Of a stretch of DNA of 64,000 nt, positions 50,701-62,500 are shown in pieces. Each line of letters starts with the position of its first letter. Position 1 is the stretch's first letter. The notes under the pieces are model-generated. The model was not told where the DNA came from. It did not search any database and worked only from the letters and a program-made list of their open reading frames with translations. A program made the translations under genes and the position numbers. Source of the DNA: Antedon mediterranea (lineage: Eukaryota > Echinodermata > Crinoidea > Comatulida > Antedonidae); contig NC_092678.1 of NCBI RefSeq assembly GCF_964355755.1, forward strand, positions 3,732,922 through 3,796,921, read 5' to 3'.

Positions 50701-51305
50701 AAGGTTAGGTAACCTAATCTTCAAAATTTGAACAACCGATCTTTCTGAAAACCAAACTTGAAATGGTAGGAAAAACTAAAATCATATTGTATTTTTTAGG
50801 TCAAAAGGAAGAAGATACAATGATGAACATCAATGGATGTAATTGGGTGACAGAATTCAAAAAGTTGACATCTGCACAAAAAACTGGCGTAAAGCGGCAG
50901 TATGGAGCAAACTGTAACTCTTGTGAAGTAAGTATTAATAATAGCCTATACAATCAAAATTCATAGGAGCACATTTAGGGGAATGCTTCTACGTATTTCA
51001 AAATCCTGAATCTGAAATTGTTATGAAACCTGAAGCATTCTTTTAAAGCTCTACATATCTTTAACTAAACAATCTTGCAAATTCATAGTGTTTTTTTTAA
51101 TACAAAGATATTTTTTTTGCAGATTGAAGATTGTGAAAATAGACAGTGTAAAGCATCTGCAAAGACAAGATGTGTGTACAATCCTGCAGGATCAAAATCA
51201 TGTCATCAACAGTTTTCTTATTGCATCCTCAAAAAGAACGGTGTTTGCAAATGGGACAGGAAACGAGATGAGATGAAAGAGTGCTTACGAGAAAATACAA
51301 AATAA
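47637..51305 (+). CDS. TIMP-like gene C, 229 aa, altered N-terminus
   Basis: Secreted TIMP-family protein. Exons are 47637-47772, 49651-49893, 50800-50927 and 51123-51305, with GT-AG introns and phases 1, 1, 0. Two ATGs are adjacent; the first is used here. Residues 3-20 form a hydrophobic signal peptide with likely cleavage after Ala20 or Ser22, so the mature chain would begin several residues before the first Cys. The N-terminal block is C27-GFN-C31-VPKHPQ. C31 onward fits TIMP C3-x-P-x-HPQ exactly, while the first Cys is shifted by two residues. The A-B loop is short and Met/Gly-rich (MPNMETGMGGDM). CG is at 112-113, C-x-W at 140-142, and the YGANCNSC pair at 165 and 168. The C-domain is the most classical of the four with gene D: C173, C178, C186, C203 and C211 at TIMP spacing, plus extra C196 and C223. 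A MITE sits just upstream of exon 2. Classical zinc chelation by an exposed Cys1 looks doubtful. Confidence 0.92.
49502..49620. mobile_element. MITE copy at the end of gene C intron 1
   Basis: CTCTGTCTACACTATCAAAC begins a segment closely matching the 30.0-kb element, including two AAATATGGTAGT units and TGACATCATCATGTCCATAT. The right terminal repeat is missing. The segment runs directly into the polypyrimidine tract of gene C exon 2. Confidence 0.75.
49651..49893 (+). CDS. Gene C exon 2
   Basis: The acceptor TTCTTTTTGTTAG begins only about 30 bases after the MITE copy at 49502. It opens VIRGQVKNRNY and ends MCGIGNLMNRKSYLLS before GTAAAT. Confidence 0.92.
50800..50927 (+). CDS. Gene C exon 3
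   Basis: The acceptor is ATTTTTTAG and the donor GTAAGT. Encodes GCNWVTEFKKLT, AQKTGVKRQY and NCNSCE. Confidence 0.92.
51123..51305 (+). CDS. Gene C exon 4
   Basis: The acceptor is TTTTTTTGCAG. Encodes residues 170-229 and TAA, with nine cysteines counting the two in the preceding exon. It ends ECLRENTK without a basic tail. Confidence 0.92.
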   Translation: MEDCENRQCKASAKTRCVYNPAGSKSCHQQFSYCILKKNGVCKWDRKRDEMKECLRENTK

Positions 51306-52330
51306 TGAGATTAGAGGTGACAAAATGAGACTGTACATCACAGCGAATGTTAAAATTCCTTTGTAAATATCATCCTCATGTTGACAGAAATTGTGACATG
51401 GCATGAATCATTAAGGGATATCATCAGAACACTGGACTTTTGACAGTTTGTAAAAGATGAACATTTTTGATAAATTAATCAATACTTTATTAATAGTTTC
51501 ATAATTATATGTGGTAATTAATAACATGTTTGAACATCACCCAATCTTCTGCTTGTAAAACAGGAACTCGTCACTACGGTACTTGCCAAGTAGCCTAACC
51601 CAAAGTTTTTTTAAAAGAGCCCTATTAATTTGAGAAACTTCTCTGATTTCTTCTAAACATAACTGCATAACTGTAGGCCCATTGGTAAAAATATATATTT
51701 TTATTTCTGTAAATGTACTGTAGGAAGTTGCTTTGAAAGGCATTGTCTTGTTCAAAAAATATTTGAAAACATCAACAAAATTCTTTCTAATTTGATTTGT
51801 CAACAAGAAAACTTTAACAACAATAATATAAAGGCCTAAACATATAATGAAACCATAAAAAAACATAGTAAGGAAGTGGTATCCATCTTTATGTTAAAAG
51901 GATTAGAAAAAATGACTTTTTCAAAGAATACCTATTAGGATAGGTACTTAAATGTTTCCTAATACTTGCGTGGGTCATAGTGTTTGCCAACTGGTAGAAG
52001 GTCATCAGAATTTAAACTTTGAGATAAATAATGTGTACCTTTTGTTTACAAAAATATTAGGTGTTGAAAAAATGTAGTGATAAACTTTACTTTATGGTTC
52101 TCCCTTACACACTAAAAGTATCCATGTCTGAAAGTTGCAATAAATGCCTCTTTACAATGATGAATGGAAATATCATCATCCTGGACCATTCCAAAAATCG
52201 TAAAATAAATAATAAACCGACAAATGTTACTGCTTTACATAAGGTAAAACAGGGTATAAGAGAATAGGCGGAAATAGTTCAGAATTGCTATAATTGTAAC
52301 TAATATTAAATATATGTAAATAAAAATAAA
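51306..52330 (+). other. Probable 3' UTR of gene C
   Basis: Non-coding sequence after the stop codon. AATAAA hexamers occur at 52139-52144 and again in the AT-rich tract around 52204-52330. Which of them is used is unknown. Confidence 0.35.
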
Positions 52331-55300
52331 TAATAAACAAATATAATGTATGTGGTTGGAAAGATAGCAGAGTATAAATTAAAAATCTGTGTATTCATTT
52401 ATTGATGTCGGTATTATTTCATTTTTTTTTAAACTGTGTTCATATTAAGAATTACACAACATTGAAATGGATAATTTATCTTTTCACTTTTTTACATTTT
52501 TAAATGTAATTATTTTAGAATTAAATAAATCAATTGAGATTCTCACTAAAGACAGCACAATAGCTGTAAGTATACAATAAAAACATGAAAGCCAAATTTA
52601 TCTCCCATGCAGAGAAAACCTCAAGACACATGTTTAACTATAAATTCCTCAAGTGTGTGAAAGCGTATCATCTTCAGTGAAGTAGCACATCACAACCAAC
52701 AGCCTGATCAATCAACTAGATGTGGTCAACCGCAAGGGTTTCCTGGCGATATCAATTTTGAGTAGCGAAACATAAATATAGCATTTAACAGCATGCCAAG
52801 TCATTGGAACATTCCATCTAGCTGAAAAAGATGGCATCGCCTTTTAATACTAAATTGCAAATGTAGGCCTATAAATATAAAATGTGATATATACACTCTG
52901 GATGTTGCTAAAGTGTCAAATGTACAAACAGTACATTTTACAAAACCAACTAAAATATTGTATGCTAAAACCCCATATTTACTCAGATCACAAGGAGAGG
53001 AGGATGTCCACACTTGTAAAACTCCCCAGCTTAGACAATTTGATTCAACTTCACTTTGCAACGCACAATAAAATAACTATATACACAGTATAATATATCA
53101 TCTCTTATATACAATATGTTGAATCTTTTTTTTCTTTGAATGCCAATGTACTGCGTCAGAAATACCTGTGGAGAAAGAATGCCGAGATGGCGTGATGTAA
53201 AGTAGAATGGGGCACTTATAGGTTGCTGCTAAATCCTGTGATACTGTTAAAAACCTTTTAAATTAGCCTTGTGACACAGGTGGAATATTCATTTAACATT
53301 AGGAAGTAAAACTACTAAAAAAGATCCCAAATTATACTAAAGAAATACACACTCATCCTATATAAATCTTATATAAATTTCATAAAATGAATATTAAGAT
53401 TAATTAACTAAGTAGAAAATCAGAATGTCACATAAATCAAAATAAATGTGAAATATTGTAATGTAATTTCAATTGTTGTTATGTAATTTGTAATGCAAGC
53501 AATGGAATTTCCAGAAATGGATGAGAATAAAGTTTGAATCTTTGAATCTCTTTGAATCTTTGATTTCAGTTTCATATATAAGTACATTAAAGTGATCACT
53601 AGTTCAATGATGGTGAATCATGAATAATAACTAGCGCCCTCTATCTATAGGCACCAGGCAAGATAAGTTTCAAAAAGTTTTTATTTCTGTTTGAATCATA
53701 AAATAGTAAGTAAAAAAGTGTTGAAACAAAGCATTACTGATTGTTTTACTGTTCAATTCAACTTGGAATTAAAAGAAAACTTTTTCAGAAGAAATTTGGA
53801 TACTCTACAATATCTTACGATGGTTACTGTAAAATATATTTGAATATAATTGAATTACTGCATTACAATTGAACATTATTATAATTGATGTATCCCTGAA
53901 GAATCTTGGAAACGCAGAAAACTTGAGCCAACTTGAACCATTTGGGGAAACTTGAATGAATCATGCACTTGAATTCAAACAAATTGTGCTTATTCATAAA
54001 ACAATCGCACACTTTGAAAATTATACAGTAGGCCAATGTCCAGAATAATATGGACATTATTTTAGACAATTATGGAAGTATTTCATACCTAAAAAATCCA
54101 GTAAAAAAAAGAACTCCAATTACAGTTTTTTGTTACAAAAAACACAAAATTAAGAATGTTCAAAACTAATCATTTTCACAAGGTGTAAAAGAAGAATTTA
54201 CCTTACAAACAATTTCAAAATTAAACCAATTTATATTTAATATACTTTTCACCCAATAACATTGGGCGAGAAATGTTTTACTAATTCAGTCAATATCAAG
54301 TTCAGTCAATAGTCTAGACATCTTGCTGTTAATGTTTCTCTCCAGGGCTTTCCTGCACAGAAGAAGTAAGGACATATAGATCACCTCTGTGAAATGCACT
54401 GGGGTAAAAAGCCACAGACTAACCCATGAAAATTTTCAGACAGACAAACAGATCTATGAATTGGTTTCTATCTTTCTCCAAAATAAATGTGTAGTTTTCC
54501 TAAGTAAAATAGCTGTTTTATATTGAAAGAATAAATAGATTCATTAGCCAACAAAGTAAATTAGAAAACAAAGTATAGAACATTTAAATTTAACTTAACG
54601 AAAAGGAGAAGACAACAAAAATTTAATTGATGCCAACAATTGTTAAATATCAGGGACTATCTACTAAAGGTAAATGCAAATAATTGCCAGACCTGGAGAT
54701 ATTAAAAAACCAGAAGAAAGTTTTTCAATAATTGTAATGAAAAAAGATTTTGACAAAAATAATCCAATTTTATGTATCTAGATTATCATTTTACTCTTAG
54801 TTTGTCGAAATAAATACAATTACGAACAATTAATTACCGACAACAACGGATTTCAGCAGGGTTCCAGTGACATTGACCCAAAAGTCACAAGCACCCATTT
54901 TGATGATGTATCCTTGTTCCAAACATCTTATACCACAATTATCTATCTCTAATGCTTGTCTATTGAGCAGTTTCCTATAGTATAAGTCAAGGGTAATAGT
55001 AATACTGTCTATCCTATTAAATATAAAGTATGTAATCTTTGAGTGGTGTAAACAATGTTTACAATTTTAGTGGTCAAACGAGCATAAAGGTCAGACGTAT
55101 GGTCACTCTTGACCCTGGGTGGATTACTGCTTATAAAGTACCTACATTTTATTAATTATCTTTGACAAATAAAGTACTCATGAACTTGGACAGAAGTGCA
55201 ATAATATTATCTGATTATTGTGGTTAACTATCATTCCTCCCTTCCCATCTCAGTAGTCCTGGTTCAGTCATGGACATGGGGAAATTTCTGCTTTGAGTGA

Positions 55301-58079
55301 ACACTATATACCTGCATCTCAACTTATTAGTGCAAAATAGTGGAAGGTCGAACATGATTTTTATTGACGTTACACAATAAATACTAAAACTATAGTATCA
55401 TGTTAACGATGTCGTTCCACACCTTGTGGTAAAAAAAAAACTGTCAAAAGAATTGTGGTACATCCATTTATTTCCTTGTAGTATCGATTCCTTTGGGATT
55501 TAGGATTTGGGATTTGATTTTGTAACAGTATGTACAGGATAAGACGTTGTCTGTGGGAAGCGTCATGTACCTGTCATTCCTTGTTAAACTCCCTATGGAA
55601 TTAAATATAGCCTTGTCATTCAATTGCTAGTATGTATACTCATTTCATGAAGATTATATGATTTATAATCAAATTTATGATTTCATAAATCAAAAAATAT
55701 TATGAATATTTCCATCATCATCATCATCTAAATCAAAAAACCTTTCTTACGTTTTGTGACGTTATAGACAACCTTAAAACGTGACAAACTAATAAACAAC
55801 TATTTTGCTTTGCTTCCTATTGGTACTAAAATTACTGAAGCGTACAAGTCTCTATCAGCATCCTCCCACTTGCAACCATCAAATCAAAAAATAACAAAGT
55901 ACAAAGCACCTACTAAGTTCTAAATTCTCACACTAATGGAAACTGAACCGACGTCATATTCCAATCAGGATATATTAATCAATAAAATATTAAATTAATA
56001 ATCGACAGGTCAAAACATATTGGGTACTATGTGGTTTTGTATTAGTTGTCAATCAATGTTGAATCCCTCGTTGCTACACAATTCCTGGACGTTAAGTAGA
56101 ATGGGTGTGTTGGAAGTCATTGAACCTATAACATAAGTTTTAATAGGGCTATTGCAAACTTGGGAATGATTATTATTAGTGAATAATAATACTAATAATT
56201 GAAAGCTGAAATTAATATATAACATAACACGGATATGGTCAGATGTTGACCACTCATCTTTTAAAGCCAAGTTTTGTATCCGTATTCAGTCAATGTCCAA
56301 GACTTAACTTCAACCATCTTGAGACTTGGAAAATCCTTCAAAAAACATTTTGTTTTCATTTTAGAAATCTTAAAATGAGGCAAATCTATTTGGCAGATTC
56401 CATCAGGTCATTGACATTGACACTATTATCTGCATTTTTTTTACCTAATTCAAGTTTTTAACTAGTAACAACTAATAGTAGGAAAATTAGATAGATCTAC
56501 ATGCAACTGTAGAAATACTGGAGAAGTAATTGTTTTATGTTGAGCTGTTTCTCTAATTAAAGAAAGAATATGTGATTACCTAACTGAAGTAAAGATTCTT
56601 ATGTCAAATTCCAGTGCTTTATTTTTAACCCAGCCCACCAACATACCTATAGGGTAGTAATTCAAGACTCATTCGTACCAATTCAATCCTTGTTACGGCT
56701 CGATAGGAAATAGTTAAGGAATAACAATGTGTGTTATTTTAATCAGTGCAGACATGACCAAACATGGTACCAGAATCGCATTTGCATCAACAGGTTCAAA
56801 ACAGTCTTGGTCCAAAGAGTCTCCTAAGGTTAATTAAACCATAATTCCTAGACACCTGTATCGAAAATGAGAATGGAAAATAATATGATCTAATTCAATT
56901 TCAACATTTCTCAATTTTTAATTTTATATGTCTGTAATTTTAAATTAACTTATTAGAATTTTAACTCATTAATTAATTATATAATGTAATTCAGTATATT
57001 TGTTTCACACTGTCCAATTGCCTATTTCAAATGTATTATCTTTTTTTTTTATTGTGGACAAATAGTAATTGAATGAAACGAAATGTGTCACAAATTAGAA
57101 TTCATTCAACATTATTTTTCCTCTTTTCGGCACCTAGTAGTTTTATCTTGCCTGGGGGTCTTTTTGTGGTAAACTGACAACAAAAATATTTTAAATATTG
57201 TCTACCTTCCAAAGTAAACATTTTTATAAATTATATTCAATAAATAACTATTAAATATGAAATTTAATCACGATACAATATAGTGATCATATTAGTTGAT
57301 GATATCCGGTTTGCCAATAAGCTGATCAAACATAAAATCAGGCCACCTCGATGATATTGTCACCAAGTGTCTGGTGACGGCGTGAGACCAGACGACGAAC
57401 ATACTGCCACAAGTTTGGCTGCTGCTGATTTCAGACATTGAAACTTTTTATATTGTTAGTCATCTTTTCCAAATATAGATTGAGAATTATGAATTTAATT
57501 ATTTTATATTTTATTTAATATCTATTTCTCATACATCCTAAAAACCAACTATAAAATCCAGAAAATGTAAAAACAAAACAACAAATATTGTAGCTCAACA
57601 AAGGTTAGGCCAGATCACCTCTATTTCTCATTAAACAATAAAAATTTTCTTAACGCGACATTTTTGCTGGAAAATATATGAAAATCTTTATCGAAAATGA
57701 AAGTTCTAGTCATTTTGATAAATTGGAACCTTCTTAACACCTGTTGAAATAGGGAAACAATCCAAGGCTACGTGTATCCGCTTATACATAAGAATTTCCT
57801 AAGATCAACATTTTAAAAATTAGGATAAATGCGTGTTTATATAAATTCTGAATTGCCTCATTGTTTGAAATTATTCAGGTAGAATAATTACATCTTCCCT
57901 TCGAAACAATTAGTTTATTTTTGCACTAAATTATTGGTGAAAGAGTTTTAGATCACATCATACATATCTCAATAAATTCTTTTACACAAGATTTCTGTAA
58001 ACGCTATACTAGTCATGTTCATCCATGTGCTATACCGGATATGTATAAACATCACAGGCACAGAATAAATTCTAAACTG
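52331..58079. other. Intergenic DNA, no gene seen
   Basis: AT-rich with no recognisable exon. A short run of TTTGAATC units at 53533-53566 after AATAAAG resembles a retroelement tail. A CCCTCTAT word near 53638 resembles one end of the small TIR family. Nothing else was found. Confidence 0.4.
53533..53566. repeat. TTTGAATC short tandem repeat
   Basis: Three 8-bp units with a 2-bp interruption follow GAGAATAAAG, consistent with the 3' tail of a dead non-LTR element on the + strand. Confidence 0.5.
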
Positions 58080-58215
58080 CTCGGTGATATAGTGAAATTG
58101 AATTAATTAATTTGAAACGATAAAGATGAGGAAATCTGTGAGAATGAGAAAAAGTTTCCCCAACCGAGATTCGACCCCGGAATCTTCTCCTTCATATGCA
58201 GATGTTCTATATATA
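58080..58215 (-). mobile_element. tRNA-derived SINE copy
   Basis: Read on the minus strand it gives ACATCTGCATAT, GGGGTCGAATCTCGGTTGGG (B box at 58168-58176), CTTTTTCTCATTCTCACAGA, TTTCCTCATC and AATTAATTAATT in that order, closely matching the copy at 34541. Two well-matched copies on opposite strands 24 kb apart define a family. Confidence 0.8.
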
Positions 58216-59310
58216 TATATGTGTATATGTATTGTTCCCATTGTAATACATTTCTATGTGATATAACCTTGTACTTTCAATAGGCCATAATGTATTAGAA
58301 CGACTTTTTGTTCAGACATAAATAATATTTAAATAAATTTTCACATCCGGTCGTGTTCTTGGAAATAAAAAAAGAAGATAAATCTACTACTTGAAAGAAA
58401 ATTAGTTCCCTCTCGTAACCAAGCACCAAAATTACGACACTAAACTTGAAACTCCAAAAGTTCACAACCAATGTAATTGGAACTTTTAAAACTGGCATCA
58501 TGAACACACCAAGATACGTGATTGGTCACATATCATGTTAACAAGATGGTGTTCTTGCATTCTGGAGATTGTTATCGTCTGTGACGCAGTTCCTGTTGTC
58601 ACAATAACTACGTCAGTTTCCCTTCTGGGTCACTATAACTTCTAGGTTCCATCAAGATAAACAAAGTATGGCTGTTGAATGATTTGATATCCCCCCTCTG
58701 CAAATAATGAACTTTATAATAATTTTTTTTTATCAGTGAATCCTCATAATAATATATAAACTATCTAAACAAAAATTAATAATTAATTAATAACTACTAA
58801 GAATGTAACATTCAAATTAATCAGAAAAAAATTCTTTTTATTAATTTAACAAATATTCTATTAGTTTTACTTTTTAATGAACTTATTCTTTCATAATTTC
58901 ATAATTTTTTATTTTTTTAAGCATTACAAATAAAAATATATATTAAAACAAATATATACTGTACAAGAATTTGTTAAACAATAATTAAAATACATTAATT
59001 TGAGCTTTTACAATAAAAAGTCGTTCAAATGTGGGTCACTAAATTAGTAATAATCAACTTGTGGGAAGTTAAGTGCATCTTAATCCTAAAGTCCCACTTC
59101 AAGAAACATTAATTTCTGTGTACTTAACTTTCCTAGTAATTATAATACATAGATTAAAATTTAATTCTTGTCAAAAGTTTAAAGGAAAAGATTAAGATTA
59201 AGTATTCAACAAAAACCACCACTCACAATCCAACAGATAAAGTTTACCAAAACCACAGGAAGTTTCTAAACAGAGGGAGTAAGACCCATGCATGGAACAA
59301 TCATCAAGCA
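58216..59310. other. Intergenic DNA upstream of gene D
   Basis: AT-rich and non-coding as far as can be seen. Confidence 0.4.
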
Positions 59311-59313
59311 GGC

Positions 59314-59320
59314 TATATAT
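59314..59320 (+). promoter_or_regulatory. TATA box of TIMP-like gene D
   Basis: GCTATATATC lies about 115 bases before the gene D start codon. This implies a leader of roughly 85 nt, shorter than in the other three genes. Confidence 0.4.
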
Positions 59321-59429
59321 CTCAATCCAAACTGCCTGTCCAGCATGAGTTGTGACTGACAATACACAAGGAACAAACTGAGAGAACAAACATTTTGCTC
59401 AGGAACTGAAATACGTAGATACTTTCAAG

Positions 59430-59535
59430 ATGAAGTTATTGGCTGGTTTATTGGTTGTCTGTTACCTGCAAGCATCATTAGCGTGCTATTGCTCGTTAGA
59501 TCATCCACAAAAGAAGTATTGCACAGCGGACTATG
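59430..59535 (+). CDS. Gene D exon 1
   Basis: Encodes residues 1-35 and one base of codon 36. The donor is GTGAGT. It is a short exon found by its CxC...HPQ block and in-phase splice site. Confidence 0.9.
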
Positions 59536-62500
59536 GTGAGTATTAGTACTAATAATACTAAATTCTTTACTTACAGTCATCTCTTTGCAACTTAGAGTTT
59601 AATAACTCAGCAGATTCGAAATGGACATTTTTATTTTTAAAATAGGTTTTAAATATTGAATTATAACCTCAGAATGTGCCAAAGAAAAGCAAGCATCTAA
59701 GCCTGCAACTTGCAGTAGTTTTTAACAATGATATTTATTTATAATGAATTGTATGAAGTTATATATGAATAATCAACAAGATATATTTGCATAACATTAC
59801 CGGTGAATCTGTATTAATTCATTTGATTAATTTTGGCAAATAACAGTAACAACATTAACTTTTATTTAAAATAAAATATTAAACAAATCATATTTCGATA
59901 AAATAATTATTAAAACGATAATTAAATTAATTTTTAAGGACATGAATCATTCATTCAATTCCCATATCATTTCATATTTAGTGGCACACTGTAAAATTGA
60001 CCCACCAATAAATTATTTATAAATAGGCCAGGAAAAAAGTGCACATAATTCATGCATTTTTTGTATAATGTAATGTATGTGTTTTGAGATAATTAACTTT
60101 TTCTCTCGCGATACATGTGTTCTTAACACTTTCAATGTGGAACGTGAAAGCGAAACTCAAAACCATGCATATGGTAGTAATATTTAAAACGAGTCTGGGT
60201 CGTTATTTACAAAAACATTAACTCTTGATGACCTGTATAAAGTTCAATATGTTTAAATATCATATTATTTTGATGGAAAACTATTTTGTAAATATCAGGC
60301 AAAGTACAAAATTCTTAATAGCCAACAACATTATTCTCACTCCTGAGGATGATCAAAGCATATTGATCGAAACATCGAGAAACTCAACAGTTCTTTTCAG
60401 AACTAATACACGTTGTGTACCGCAAACTTGATATCAACATTTGATTTTGCCATGCAAACCTTCAAACAAAACATGATTTTGTTTGTATCATCAATATTAC
60501 TAAGATCATAGAAAAAGTATATTTTTAGTTCATCCAAGTTTTGTCAAAGGATACATGATACCTTTTTAAATTTTGGTAGAAAGGATGGATTTAATACCAC
60601 AATATTGTCTTTGCAAAAAACATTATTTATTTATGACTTTAATGAAACTAGATTAAAAAGTTAAATTTCACAAGCTTGAACGGCTCCACTAATTCTTTAT
60701 ACAATAGTGTCATGCAATTGATAGGAAATGGTATTACTGTAGTAGATATCAGGAAACAGATATAGAGAAATAATGCCTTTAGGTCGGGCCTGGGACCTGG
60801 TTTATCACCCAGGGTACAGTGGAGATTTGCTAGCATTCTTCTGGCTCCCCTTGGGCTCGTGGCACTAACTGCAAGTCACTTAAAGCTTGAGAAAGTTGGC
60901 GTTTGTAATTGGCTAGAGAAATTATGCATAAATTACATTGTTTTTTAAGGAATTAAAGTAAGTAATGAGACAATTTAGATGTCAAGATCTAATTATAAAT
61001 TTGAAAATGTTAATATCCAGATAATTAATAATCAACTACAAACTAATATTTTCCAATTTATCCTTCAAAATATTGTATTGTTGCCAAGAATAACATGGTT
61101 TTGCTCCACTTAACACAATTTAAGAGCTTAATTTATTTCCATTGCATTAAACAATATTAATATGAGATATAATTCATCTATATTAGAATCTATATAATTC
61201 TTCAACAAAAACTAAATCGTTAATCTAAATGGACTAAGCCAATGACCCTAATTCTTGTTCCTAATCTCAAAAGACCTAAGATTTGTAATCCACCTGCCAT
61301 TTTAAAGATATTTTCTTAAAAATGAAAAAAGTTTCCAAACTAACACAACTTATTTAAAACTGGAAAATCTTTTACTTCACAGTGTTGTAACAAAAATTTT
61401 AGAAATTATAGTTCAAAAACTTTTATTCCAGTACTTTCCACAACACATTAAAAAAAAAAATTTTTTTACTATATAAACTTTACTTTTTTTAAAGTTTTGC
61501 AATATAGTTGGGTTGAATCGCCTTATTGAAAGGGCTTCACATTATAACTAGTCATTCCATATCCTATTTCACTTTTAATCCACCTTAAGTTTTTTGCCAA
61601 TACCTCATAATTGTGAACATCAGGAAAAGCCAGTGGTCATGTATGAAAGCATGTTTCTAATAGGATTTTGTAAAGAGTTAATCCAGATTCTATGAAGATT
61701 TGGCCATATCCCACTATGAATGAGTAACTGTCACTGAACATTCACAGTGTTGAACTTTTTTCCTACGAAAGATTTTCAAATAATAAACATTGGGAAGATT
61801 TACTTTGTAATTTGAGACAACTTGTTAATTTCTATTTCTTCTCTGAACCTTAAACAATCAAACAAAAAGAAAAATGCTCTTATCAATTTCTCCGAATTCT
61901 AACAGTACATTCATAAAAATTGTTCAATAACCTGGCAACCCAGATGGTTTTACTTCCCAAACATGACTTTTCCCAAACAGATAATAATGCTGCTTGGTTT
62001 GTTTTCCTGTGAAACAAAAAGATTTAATTCAAAGCAGTACACTTTTAATTAATTTACTTGGCTCTACCTCTTCTTTTAACCACAAAACAATTCAAAACTG
62101 GTAGAGATATTGAGGTGTTGTTGAACTGAATATGGGCCTGTACACCAGGCAATAATAGCAGGATAGACAGATAGCTGATTTTGTGGTTACCACTTTCTTC
62201 TCAACATCCTTGTCTTCACGGGGAACCTCTAACTTAATTAGAGATAATAAAGTGAATTTTAATAGGTAAATGTCAATGCTGATACTGATGTATGAAGAAA
62301 AGTATTTTGTTTGGAAACAAAGTTGTAGCATTGCAACATAGCATATAATTGTCCTTTAAAATTTTCTTTATTGCAGCTATTCGTGGGAAAATAATCACAA
62401 AAGAAAACGTTTACCAACATGTTGAACCAACAACTAAAGCTCCAGTTGAGAACGAACCAATCCAATCAATGGTTAGATTTGCCGAACCTGTCGGATTTGG

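Noticed and set aside
62349-62376. ATG upstream of gene D exon 2 as a gene start
   Set aside because: It is intronic read-through. Exon 1 at 59430-59535 supplies the signal peptide and joins in phase.
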